This document shows, one piece after another, positions 1 through 5,742 of a stretch of 21,703 nt of DNA; the first letter of the stretch is position 1, and each line of letters begins with the position of its first letter. Both the position numbers and the translations under genes were made by a program. The stretch spans positions 1-21,703 of IMG/VR virus record IMGVR_UViG_3300017769_000154. One strand, 5' to 3'. Source of the DNA: a virus. Below the pieces are notes generated by a model that saw nothing but the letters and a program-made list of their open reading frames with translations, had not been told where the DNA came from and did no database searches.

Positions 1-1902
1 AGCCGTATGACGGAAACCTAGAGATTCTACAAGTGCATTATGCCCTACAGCTGTATTACAACTCCCTGTCAGGTTACAAGCAAGTGCTTCCAAACCCATA
101 GCAGTGTTACTAGTGCCAGTAGTGTTTTTAAATCCTGCTTGGTAACCAACTCCTATATTGTTATAACCACCTGTGTTACAACCTAAAGATCTATAACCTA
201 CAGCAAGATTTCCAGTACCAGTAGTGTTTTTATGCAGTGCTTGGTAACCAACAGATGTTAGTCCCCAACCAGTAGTATTAGTATGTAATGATTCTGTACC
301 AAGAGCTGTATTACAACTACCTGTTGTTGTATAACGTAAAGCACAAGCACCAACACCTACGTTATAATTAGCATTTGTTTGACAAATATTAGCCCAAAAC
401 CCAATTGCAACATTGTTAGCACCAGTAGTATTTTTCATCATTGCTGTATGACCTACTACAGTATTGTGTATACCGGTAGTATTGGAAGTCATGGATAGCG
501 AACCTACACTAACATTGTGATAACCAAAAGTGTTTGCACATAAAGCAGTTACACCAACAGCTACATTATATTGACCAGAAGTATTGTTTTGTAATGTGTG
601 ATAACCTAGAGCAGTGTTTGCTTGGCCATAGGTAGTTGCTTGCAAAGCACAATTACCTACTGCTACTGAACAACTAGCATTTGTAACGGACTTTAATGCC
701 ATAGCACCAGCAGCTACATTCCACTGGCCAGCAGTGTTTGCCATCATAGCACAGAAGCCTATGGCTGTGTTACATTGCCCAGTAGTATTATTTCGTAGAG
801 CTCTGTACCCTATAGAAGTATTTCTAATTCCTGTAGAATTAAACTTCATAGCCTCTGAACCTAAGGAAGTATTAAAATCACCAGTAGTATTACAACATAA
901 TGCGTCTTTACCTACAGCAGTATTTTCATTAGATGATCCATCATCATTAGCTAGCGCATTTGATCCTAGACCTAGTGAAGTTGCGTCAGGCGATTTACCA
1001 TCTGATAAGCCATCGATGTTTGTTGCACCACCAGCAGGTAAATTTGTTAATCCAGACCCATCGCCAGTTACAGCAGTAGCTGCAAGTGTACCTGTAACTG
1101 TTGCACCTGTTGAGGTCGTTTCAAACTTTTTAGAGCCTGAATGATATAAGTCTACCGCACCAGTAGCGCGAAGTGTTATTCTATCAGAATTAGACACTTT
1201 CATGTCTACGTCTTTATTAGATATTATTTGAAAATTTCCAGAACCTGATTGATTATAGGTAATGTTTGTTTCGTTAACAGTTAAAGCTGAGCCTATTGTC
1301 GCGCCGCCCGTTACAGAAATACCGGTGCTAGATGTCTCAAGTTTTGTGCTATTATTATGCTTTAATGTTATTGCACCCGCTGGGTTGATAACCAGCGCAT
1401 TTACCGATCCGCCTGCGTTTCTAAAATAATGATTTCCAGCTTGATATTGAGCATTAAAACCACCCGCGTTTATTCTAAAAGTATTAGGGTCGTACTCAAT
1501 GCTTACATCGCTATCCGAGCCAAAATACAATTTGACATTATCATTGAGTTTTACGTCACCAGTAAACGTGCCACCAGCTAATGGCATTTTAGTAGAATCA
1601 GCTGCAGAAACCCAATCGTAATCAGATCCGCTCCAGCTTAGAACTTCCCCTGAAGCTGCTGTACTTTGATTTAAATGTGTATTAACTGATGCATCGTTAT
1701 AACTACCAGCTGCAGTAATAGCAGCGTTAATCTGAGTCTGAACATTGTCAGAGTCAGCAAAGCTCTTAATTACATTTGAGGAGTTTTTATAGTAGAGATT
1801 ACCATCAGCATAGTTAATGGCTAACTCACCATAATCAAGATCACTAGTCCCTGGAGCATTACTCGAAACAGAGGACTTCTTTAGTTTAATCGTAGCTGTC
1901 AT
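1..1902 (-). CDS. YadA-like beta-roll tail fibre, 3' end outside window
   Basis: Likely a trimeric tail fibre or adhesin that binds the host surface. The frame is open from ATG at 1900-1902 to the left edge, giving 634 codons with no stop, so the C-terminus is missing. The N-terminus (residues about 1-45) carries LDYGELAIN and GNLYYK, a motif common at the baseplate-proximal end of marine phage fibres. Residues about 66-98 hold a module shared with the fibre at 5742-8552. The LYFGSDSDVSIEYDP segment is a typical phage fibre beta element. From about residue 295 there are about 19 YadA/Hep_Hag-type repeats of 17-18 residues with the pattern NTTGxxNTAVGxxAL. All 13 visible cysteines lie in these repeats and none in the first 294 residues. 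The start is supported by AAGGA six bases upstream. Family assignment is confident; receptor and full length are unknown. Confidence 0.88.
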   Translation of the reverse strand, partial: MTATIKLKKSSVSSNAPGTSDLDYGELAINYADGNLYYKNSSNVIKSFADSDNVQTQINAAITAAGSYNDASVNTHLNQSTAASGEVLSWSGSDYDWVSAADSTKMPLAGGTFTGDVKLNDNVKLYFGSDSDVSIEYDPNTFRINAGGFNAQYQAGNHYFRNAGGSVNALVINPAGAITLKHNNSTKLETSSTGISVTGGATIGSALTVNETNITYNQSGSGNFQIISNKDVDMKVSNSDRITLRATGAVDLYHSGSKKFETTSTGATVTGTLAATAVTGDGSGLTNLPAGGATNIDGLSDGKSPDATSLGLGSNALANDDGSSNENTAVGKDALCCNTTGDFNTSLGSEAMKFNSTGIRNTSIGYRALRNNTTGQCNTAIGFCAMMANTAGQWNVAAGAMALKSVTNASCSVAVGNCALQATTYGQANTALGYHTLQNNTSGQYNVAVGVTALCANTFGYHNVSVGSLSMTSNTTGIHNTVVGHTAMMKNTTGANNVAIGFWANICQTNANYNVGVGACALRYTTTGSCNTALGTESLHTNTTGWGLTSVGYQALHKNTTGTGNLAVGYRSLGCNTGGYNNIGVGYQAGFKNTTGTSNTAMGLEALACNLTGSCNTAVGHNALVESLGFRHTA

Positions 1903-1908
1903 TTTAGA

Positions 1909-1913
1909 TCCTT
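1909..1913 (-). promoter_or_regulatory. Ribosome binding site of the partial fibre gene
   Basis: AAGGA on the minus strand, six bases upstream of ATG at 1900-1902. It fixes the start of the leftmost fibre gene, which has no other in-frame start with a comparable site nearby. Confidence 0.7.
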
Positions 1914-1929
1914 AAAAAAGGTGAGTTAA

Positions 1930-1955
1930 AGTCCAGGTATAAAAATACCCAGACT
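1930..1955 (-). terminator. Imperfect hairpin between two fibre genes (possible terminator or attenuator)
   Basis: On the minus strand the sequence reads AGTC-TG-GGTAT-TTTT-ATACC-TG-GACT. That is a 5-bp inner stem with a T4 loop, a 2x2 internal mismatch and a 4-bp outer stem. It lies in the 59-nt gap after the stop of the 480-aa fibre. The sequence just downstream is TTAACTCACCTTTTTT, so the uridine run is not directly at the stem base. This is a weak match to an intrinsic terminator; partial attenuation or transcript-end protection is equally possible. This is the only long gap in the window without a late promoter octamer. Confidence 0.4.
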
Positions 1956-1961
1956 GTTTTA

Positions 1962-3404
1962 TTAGAATGTGCCGCCGTCAACTACAGCAAGAGATACTGC
2001 GCCAGATGATACACTAAATTCAGTAGCATTAAAAGAAGCAACACCTTTATTAGATGATGTAGCAAGTTCTGCAGCTATAGTCATTTGATTTGAGCCATCT
2101 ACATATGTAAGATCAATACCTTCACCTGCTAAGAAGAAGTTAGAAGTTAAATGATCTTCAATGGCTTCCATGATCTTAACATCATTAAATGTAATAGTGT
2201 TGGCGTCGTTGATACCAGCTTCAATATTTACACCGTAATTAAAATCCCAGGCTGTATTCGAATTATCCCATGTAATAGCCGGTTTAGTGCCACTATACAG
2301 AGCACCGCCGACAGTAATACCTGCTCCATCTGCCGCTGTTCCGTTAGCAGCTGAATCAGCAAGAACAATATTTTTATCATTAACAGATAAAGTATTCGAA
2401 TTAATAATTGTTTGAGTACCTTGAACTTGAAGGTTACCACGGATAATTAAATCACCGCCGTCTGAATCTTCAGGAGCAGGATCAATATAAAGTGTATTTG
2501 ATCCATCAGTAGAACTTAGAGTGTTACCATTTAATTTTAAGTTATCTACTGTAAGAGATGTTAGTCCAGTAACATCACCATCTAGATCAACAGTAATAGT
2601 CTGACCAGAAGCAGCTGCAGTAAGGTTAGTTCCGCCTGACACTGTAAGAGATTGAGAAGCAAGAGCTACAGATCCAGAGCCAGAGTTACCAGCTGTACTC
2701 AAAGTAGTAGTAATTGAAGCTGTTGAAGCTGAAGTTAATCGACCTTGCGCATCAACAGTAATAACTGGAATAGCAGTTGTACTACCATATGATCCAGCTG
2801 ATACAGCGGTATTATCTAGATTAAACGTAGCGGTGTTTGAAGTAACTACAGAGCTTATACCTGTACCACCAGCTAATGTAAGAGTTTCACTTGCAGTTTC
2901 AATATTGGTCGTGCCAGTATCACCTGCAATGTCTAGATCATTGTTTGCAGCTATAGTTGTATCAACATAAGCTTTTGTAGCAGCGTCTTGTGCGCTTGCT
3001 GGATCAGTTACATTAGTAATTTTAGATGTACTAGCATCAATAACCCCTGCACCGTTTGGATCGAGTATTACATTTCCACCGGAGTTTGTTGAGCTAATAG
3101 TATTACCATTAATTGTGATATTATCTACATTCAGAACATCAATTTTACTTGAGGCATCAGTAATAATAGCACTAGATGCTGTTAAAGTTCCTGGTGTATG
3201 ATCAAGCATACTTGCAAAATATTCACCACCAATTGATACAATCGATGTTGCATTTCCTGATCCGTCATCTCCTTTACCGAAGAATAGCCTATCTCCGAGA
3301 TTTGCGCTAGTACCTGTACCAGCCGAGTATGCTATTTCACCGGTGGCGAGAGACGATGGAGCCGCGACACCTGTTGATCTTTTTATTCTTATTGTAGCGG
3401 CCAT
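1962..3404 (-). CDS. Tail fibre / virion structural protein, 480 aa
   Basis: Probable fibre subunit. The N-terminal motif (IKRSTGVAAPSSLATGEIAYS, then GDRLFFGKGDD) is of the kind found at the attachment end of marine T4-like fibres and parallels the start of the next fibre gene (TIKLKKSS...LDYGELAIN). The middle is low-complexity, beta-rich Ser/Thr/Gly/Asn sequence with repeated elements such as LTVDNLKLNGNTLSSTDGSN and VDNITINGNTISSTNSGGN, typical of repetitive fibre shafts. It has no cysteine and no YadA-type repeats. The last ~35 residues (NKGVASFNATEFSVSSGAVSL) match a segment in the N-terminal third of the 936-aa fibre. It ends in VVDGGTF. The start overlaps the previous stop as TAATG and has a strong GGAGGT site eight bases upstream. 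Fibre role is likely; position in the particle is unknown. Confidence 0.8.
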   Translation of the reverse strand: MAATIRIKRSTGVAAPSSLATGEIAYSAGTGTSANLGDRLFFGKGDDGSGNATSIVSIGGEYFASMLDHTPGTLTASSAIITDASSKIDVLNVDNITINGNTISSTNSGGNVILDPNGAGVIDASTSKITNVTDPASAQDAATKAYVDTTIAANNDLDIAGDTGTTNIETASETLTLAGGTGISSVVTSNTATFNLDNTAVSAGSYGSTTAIPVITVDAQGRLTSASTASITTTLSTAGNSGSGSVALASQSLTVSGGTNLTAAASGQTITVDLDGDVTGLTSLTVDNLKLNGNTLSSTDGSNTLYIDPAPEDSDGGDLIIRGNLQVQGTQTIINSNTLSVNDKNIVLADSAANGTAADGAGITVGGALYSGTKPAITWDNSNTAWDFNYGVNIEAGINDANTITFNDVKIMEAIEDHLTSNFFLAGEGIDLTYVDGSNQMTIAAELATSSNKGVASFNATEFSVSSGAVSLAVVDGGTF

Positions 3405-3637
3405 TAATAGCTACCTCCATTTACGTTTTGATTTTCTAAATCTAAAGTAGCTTCAAAATTACCAGTTGTTGTATTATATACTAAAACGCTACCGTTTACT
3501 TTTGATGTTGTATCAACACCTACGAGGGTGTTTATATTTGATGTTGCTGGTACAACTGCCCTTACAGGCCTACCAACAGAAATCTTTTTTACTATAGTGG
3601 TATTTCCAGCAGTAATCGTTAAATTTCTATTTACCAT
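3404..3637 (-). CDS. Small virion-associated protein, 77 aa
   Basis: Exact function not recognised. The protein is short and predicted to be beta-rich, without a signal peptide or membrane segment. Its C-terminal half (NGSVLVYNTTTGNFEATLDL, ending QNVNGGSY) is the type of segment seen at junctions of marine phage fibre proteins. It has a GAGGT ribosome site five bases upstream, starts 3 nt after the 118-aa gene, and its stop overlaps the next start as TAATG. Co-translation with the 480-aa fibre suggests a connector, capping or assembly partner for it. The C-terminal NGGSY resembles the DGGTF end of its neighbour. Confidence 0.7.
   Translation of the reverse strand: MVNRNLTITAGNTTIVKKISVGRPVRAVVPATSNINTLVGVDTTSKVNGSVLVYNTTTGNFEATLDLENQNVNGGSY
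3413..3418 (-). promoter_or_regulatory. Strong Shine-Dalgarno for the 480-aa fibre
   Basis: GGAGGT on the minus strand, eight bases before the ATG at 3402-3404 and inside the end of the 77-aa gene. It is the longest match to the anti-SD among the starts in this window, so the fibre is probably initiated efficiently in addition to any coupling through TAATG. Confidence 0.75.
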
Positions 3638-3640
3638 AAT

Positions 3641-3997
3641 TTACCTCGTCACCGATGGGGTTACTTGAACTCTACCCTCAAGCAGCCGTTCAATTATAGT
3701 ATTAGAACCACTATCTTGATAAGAAAGCTCAACGTCATATACATAACGTCCAGCTCTTAAAGCATCTGTTTGAGTATTTGTGAGGGAAAGTGTTACTACG
3801 CCATTTGTTGGTGGCGCGACGACTATAGATGTAAAATTCGTAGTATCAGCACTATCGCTAGTGTAAGTCTTTTTTAACTTTGCTGATATACTATATCCAC
3901 TTAAATCCTTTGCAGAATTTGTGGTTGAATCTATACAGTGTATTTCGACCGCAACATCTGTGCCTTGGTCAATTGAAAATTCTTCGTACTGGGCCAT
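3641..3997 (-). CDS. Small beta-sandwich structural protein, 118 aa (BppU-N-like)
   Basis: Probably a baseplate- or fibre-associated structural protein. The pattern FSIDQGTDVAVEIHCIDS... DLSGYSISAKLKK ... GVVTLSLTNTQTDAL...GRYVYDVELS is the Ig-like sandwich pattern seen in many phage proteins related to the N-terminal domain of baseplate upper proteins: an acidic or amide-rich first strand, an LxGYx(I/A)xAxL strand, then an (A/G)xYxYDVE strand. It is the first gene of the unit 118-77-480-fibre, starts ~60 nt downstream of an exact late promoter octamer, and has AAGG upstream. No catalytic residues are evident. The fold is inferred from pattern only, not from a profile search. Confidence 0.72.
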   Translation of the reverse strand: MAQYEEFSIDQGTDVAVEIHCIDSTTNSAKDLSGYSISAKLKKTYTSDSADTTNFTSIVVAPPTNGVVTLSLTNTQTDALRAGRYVYDVELSYQDSGSNTIIERLLEGRVQVTPSVTR

Positions 3998-4020
3998 AGA
4001 ATACCTTCTGATTCGCTTGT

Positions 4021-4038
4021 CGGACGCGCGCGCCCCTG
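4021..4038 (-). other. GC-rich leader element with possible small hairpin
   Basis: Sixteen of 18 bases are G or C, in otherwise AT-rich DNA. It lies between the late promoter octamer (4055-4062) and the ATG of the 118-aa gene. On the transcript, GGGCG can pair with CGUCC (one G-U pair) around a CGCG tetraloop. Role unknown; it would lie in the 5' leader if the promoter is used. Confidence 0.4.
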
Positions 4039-4054
4039 CTCCATATGTTATTCT

Positions 4055-4062
4055 TATTTATA
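4055..4062 (-). promoter_or_regulatory. T4-type late promoter before the 118-aa gene
   Basis: Exact TATAAATA on the minus strand, followed by AG, in the 90-nt gap between the 150-aa and 118-aa genes. In T4 this octamer is the only conserved element of late promoters (sigma gp55). Transcription would start about six bases downstream, giving a leader of roughly 50 nt before the ATG at 3997. Confidence 0.75.
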
Positions 4063-4087
4063 ACAAATGGAATTTAGAAAAGAAGGA

Positions 4088-4540
4088 TTATTCTACAGAA
4101 ATGAAGTTTAAAATAAGAGTTCCGTCAGCTGAGTCTTTAGTAGCTCTTGCAAGGGAAACCTCAGATGAGGTCTGCAATCTATTATTTTCAATAATTTTCT
4201 GTTCATTTATTTTAGTAGTTAAATCAGTTTTACTAGTAGCAAATGCTTCTGCTGCTGCTTTTGAATTCCAGATTCTAAAATTAGTGTTTTCATCTAGATC
4301 GTCAAGAGATTCATAATTAAAGAAAGTTTGCGCATTACCAACCTGATTAAATGCCCTAATCTTTAGATATCTACTAGTATCATTTACTTTTTCTTGTATT
4401 TTTTCATTGTACTGTTCTAATGCAGAATCATATGTACTTAATAAAGGATTTATAGTTTCTGATATTACTTGATATCCATCTTTAAAATCTGATGGTATAA
4501 CAAAATGCTCAGCTGAATCATTAGTAATAATATTCGCCAT
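4088..4540 (-). CDS. Unrecognised helical protein, 150 aa
   Basis: Function not recognised. The protein is hydrophilic and mostly predicted helical. The stretch ETINPLLSTYDSALEQYNEK and the C-terminal KTDLTTKINEQKIIENNRLQ look amphipathic or coiled-coil forming. The last strand GTLILNFISVE is beta-like. There is no signal peptide, membrane helix or known motif. The start overlaps the stop of the polyglycine adhesin (TAATG), with GGAGA upstream, and it is the last gene of the unit. Position after a fibre and its adhesin suggests a fibre-associated or assembly role (for example a chaperone), but that rests on context alone. Confidence 0.7.
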   Translation of the reverse strand: MANIITNDSAEHFVIPSDFKDGYQVISETINPLLSTYDSALEQYNEKIQEKVNDTSRYLKIRAFNQVGNAQTFFNYESLDDLDENTNFRIWNSKAAAEAFATSKTDLTTKINEQKIIENNRLQTSSEVSLARATKDSADGTLILNFISVE

Positions 4541-5742
4541 TACGTAACATCTCCATACATAGTTCCACCTAGTCCAGATTCTACTGTAGTCGATCCACCC
4601 GTACTAGTATTTTTAATTGCTGATGCTCCATCATATCTAGCATTAGTATCATGCACTGAAGTTACTGTTCCATTCCAAAAATACTGCATTCCATTTCCGC
4701 CATCAGCACCCCAGCCTCCACCGGCCCCTGCGCCAAATTGTCCTGAAGAGTATACATTTTGATTAAATCCGCTAGATATACCACTTTCCCCTGCATTGTT
4801 ATTCGCTCCGCCCGCAGCTAGAGAAATTCCACTGGGGCCATCATCGTAGTTGGACCAATTACCAAATACTGTAGGCAAACTGGCAAATCCACCCATGCCG
4901 CCACCTTGTGCACCACCAATTCGAATTCCATCGTAAAGACCACCACCAGCACCACCACCAGCACCACCACCTGTTAGAGCATAGTAATTTCCACTAGTTG
5001 TATTGGTGTCTGAACCTTCACCTTCCTGTCCTTCTACACCATCAGCGTTTGTTATTCCATTTGCTTTTTGAGCTTGTGTTGATGAGCTACTGCCATTAAA
5101 ATAAAATAAGCCATCGCCATGGCCGCCGCCAGCGCCGCCACCGCCGCCGCCAAAGTACTGACTTGAGCTAGATGATGTTTGTCTGGTTATTTGTTTACCT
5201 GCACCTCCGCCGCCATTAATAAAATTCGTGTTTTTTATAGTAAGGTAAACAGCATTTGATCCAGAGCATTTAATAGCTTCGGTAGGTGCAGCTCCAGATC
5301 CAACATCAGTTCCTCCAGCTCCAAAAATATATCCATTATTCTTAATTGTTATATAGTACGGATTAGAAGTATTATTTTCTATTTTGATTCCAGGAGACAT
5401 TGTAGATGATCGAGGTAGACCATAGACATATATATTTGCATTTACTATTAAATATACTGGTTGAGAACCATTCCATCCTGCGGTTGAAAGAACTGACGGT
5501 AAATCTACATCACTTACATTAGCCGATATTGTATGAACAAAATATCCTTTAGCGTTAAAATAATCACTAAGACTTACTTCTCCAGAAGCCGGAACACTAG
5601 AATTTATAGTATCACCATCAACTGTAGATAGTACTTTTCCTCCACCTTTATAGAATTCACTAATAGAAGATGGAGAAGTATCACCAAAATCGGTTTTTAG
5701 GTCACTAAACTTTATAGCGCCTGAACTTGGTATATTAGGCAT
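4540..5742 (-). CDS. Polyglycine-rich tip adhesin (gp38-like in design)
   Basis: Likely a receptor-binding tip or fibre protein. Residues 4-20 (IPSSGAIKFSDLKTDFG) and 50-66 (VPASGEVSLSDYFNAKG) are two copies of a short SG-x-I-x-FSD module common at the start of phage tail proteins. Residues ~70-145 (TISANVSD, AGWNG, ITIKNNGYIFGAGG) match a widespread phage tail beta domain that leads into glycine-rich sequence. Glycine runs follow at about 177-183, 198-210, 258-285 and 337-350. They are spaced as in proteins that pack polyglycine-II helices, such as the gp38 adhesins of T2/S16-type phages. The region between runs would supply exposed loops. The gene directly follows the 936-aa fibre (TAATG overlap), the gp37-gp38 order. 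The ribosome site is weak, so coupling is probable. Homology to gp38 itself is not claimed; the resemblance is in composition and position. Confidence 0.78.
   Translation of the reverse strand: MPNIPSSGAIKFSDLKTDFGDTSPSSISEFYKGGGKVLSTVDGDTINSSVPASGEVSLSDYFNAKGYFVHTISANVSDVDLPSVLSTAGWNGSQPVYLIVNANIYVYGLPRSSTMSPGIKIENNTSNPYYITIKNNGYIFGAGGTDVGSGAAPTEAIKCSGSNAVYLTIKNTNFINGGGGAGKQITRQTSSSSSQYFGGGGGGAGGGHGDGLFYFNGSSSSTQAQKANGITNADGVEGQEGEGSDTNTTSGNYYALTGGGAGGGAGGGLYDGIRIGGAQGGGMGGFASLPTVFGNWSNYDDGPSGISLAAGGANNNAGESGISSGFNQNVYSSGQFGAGAGGGWGADGGNGMQYFWNGTVTSVHDTNARYDGASAIKNTSTGGSTTVESGLGGTMYGDVT
4938..4971 (-). repeat. GGT-type glycine codon tract
   Basis: Near-perfect ACC-type triplet repeat on the plus strand (GGT/GCT codons on the coding strand), encoding GGGAGGGAGGG at residues ~258-268 of the adhesin. 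Tracts of this type are prone to slippage in whole triplets, which would lengthen or shorten a polyglycine helix without shifting frame. Confidence 0.7.
5122..5151 (-). repeat. GGC-type glycine codon tract
   Basis: A second glycine tract of the same adhesin (residues ~198-207), built mostly from GGC codons, unlike the GGT codons at 4938-4971. It forms a 30-bp island that is nearly all G and C. Confidence 0.7.

Noticed and set aside
1-1020. Possible CRISPR or other DNA-level tandem array because of regular ~51-nt periodicity
   Set aside because: The periodicity is at protein level (17-18-residue beta-roll repeats); the DNA units are diverged, without conserved direct repeats and unique spacers.
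734-1144. Plus-strand open frame of 136 codons
   Set aside because: It is antisense to the cysteine-bearing beta-roll repeats of the leftmost fibre; the repeat codons happen to give few stops on the other strand. There is no ribosome site, and similar antisense frames appear over the other roll (5974-6195).
1930-1955. Late promoter in the gap because of TATAAAAA on the plus strand
   Set aside because: It is one base off the octamer, on the wrong strand for the genes here, and is explained by the palindromic hairpin.
3921-4316. Plus-strand open frame of 131 codons spanning the gap with the late promoter
   Set aside because: It runs antisense across parts of two well-supported genes and the promoter gap, lacks a ribosome site, and shows no protein-like composition.
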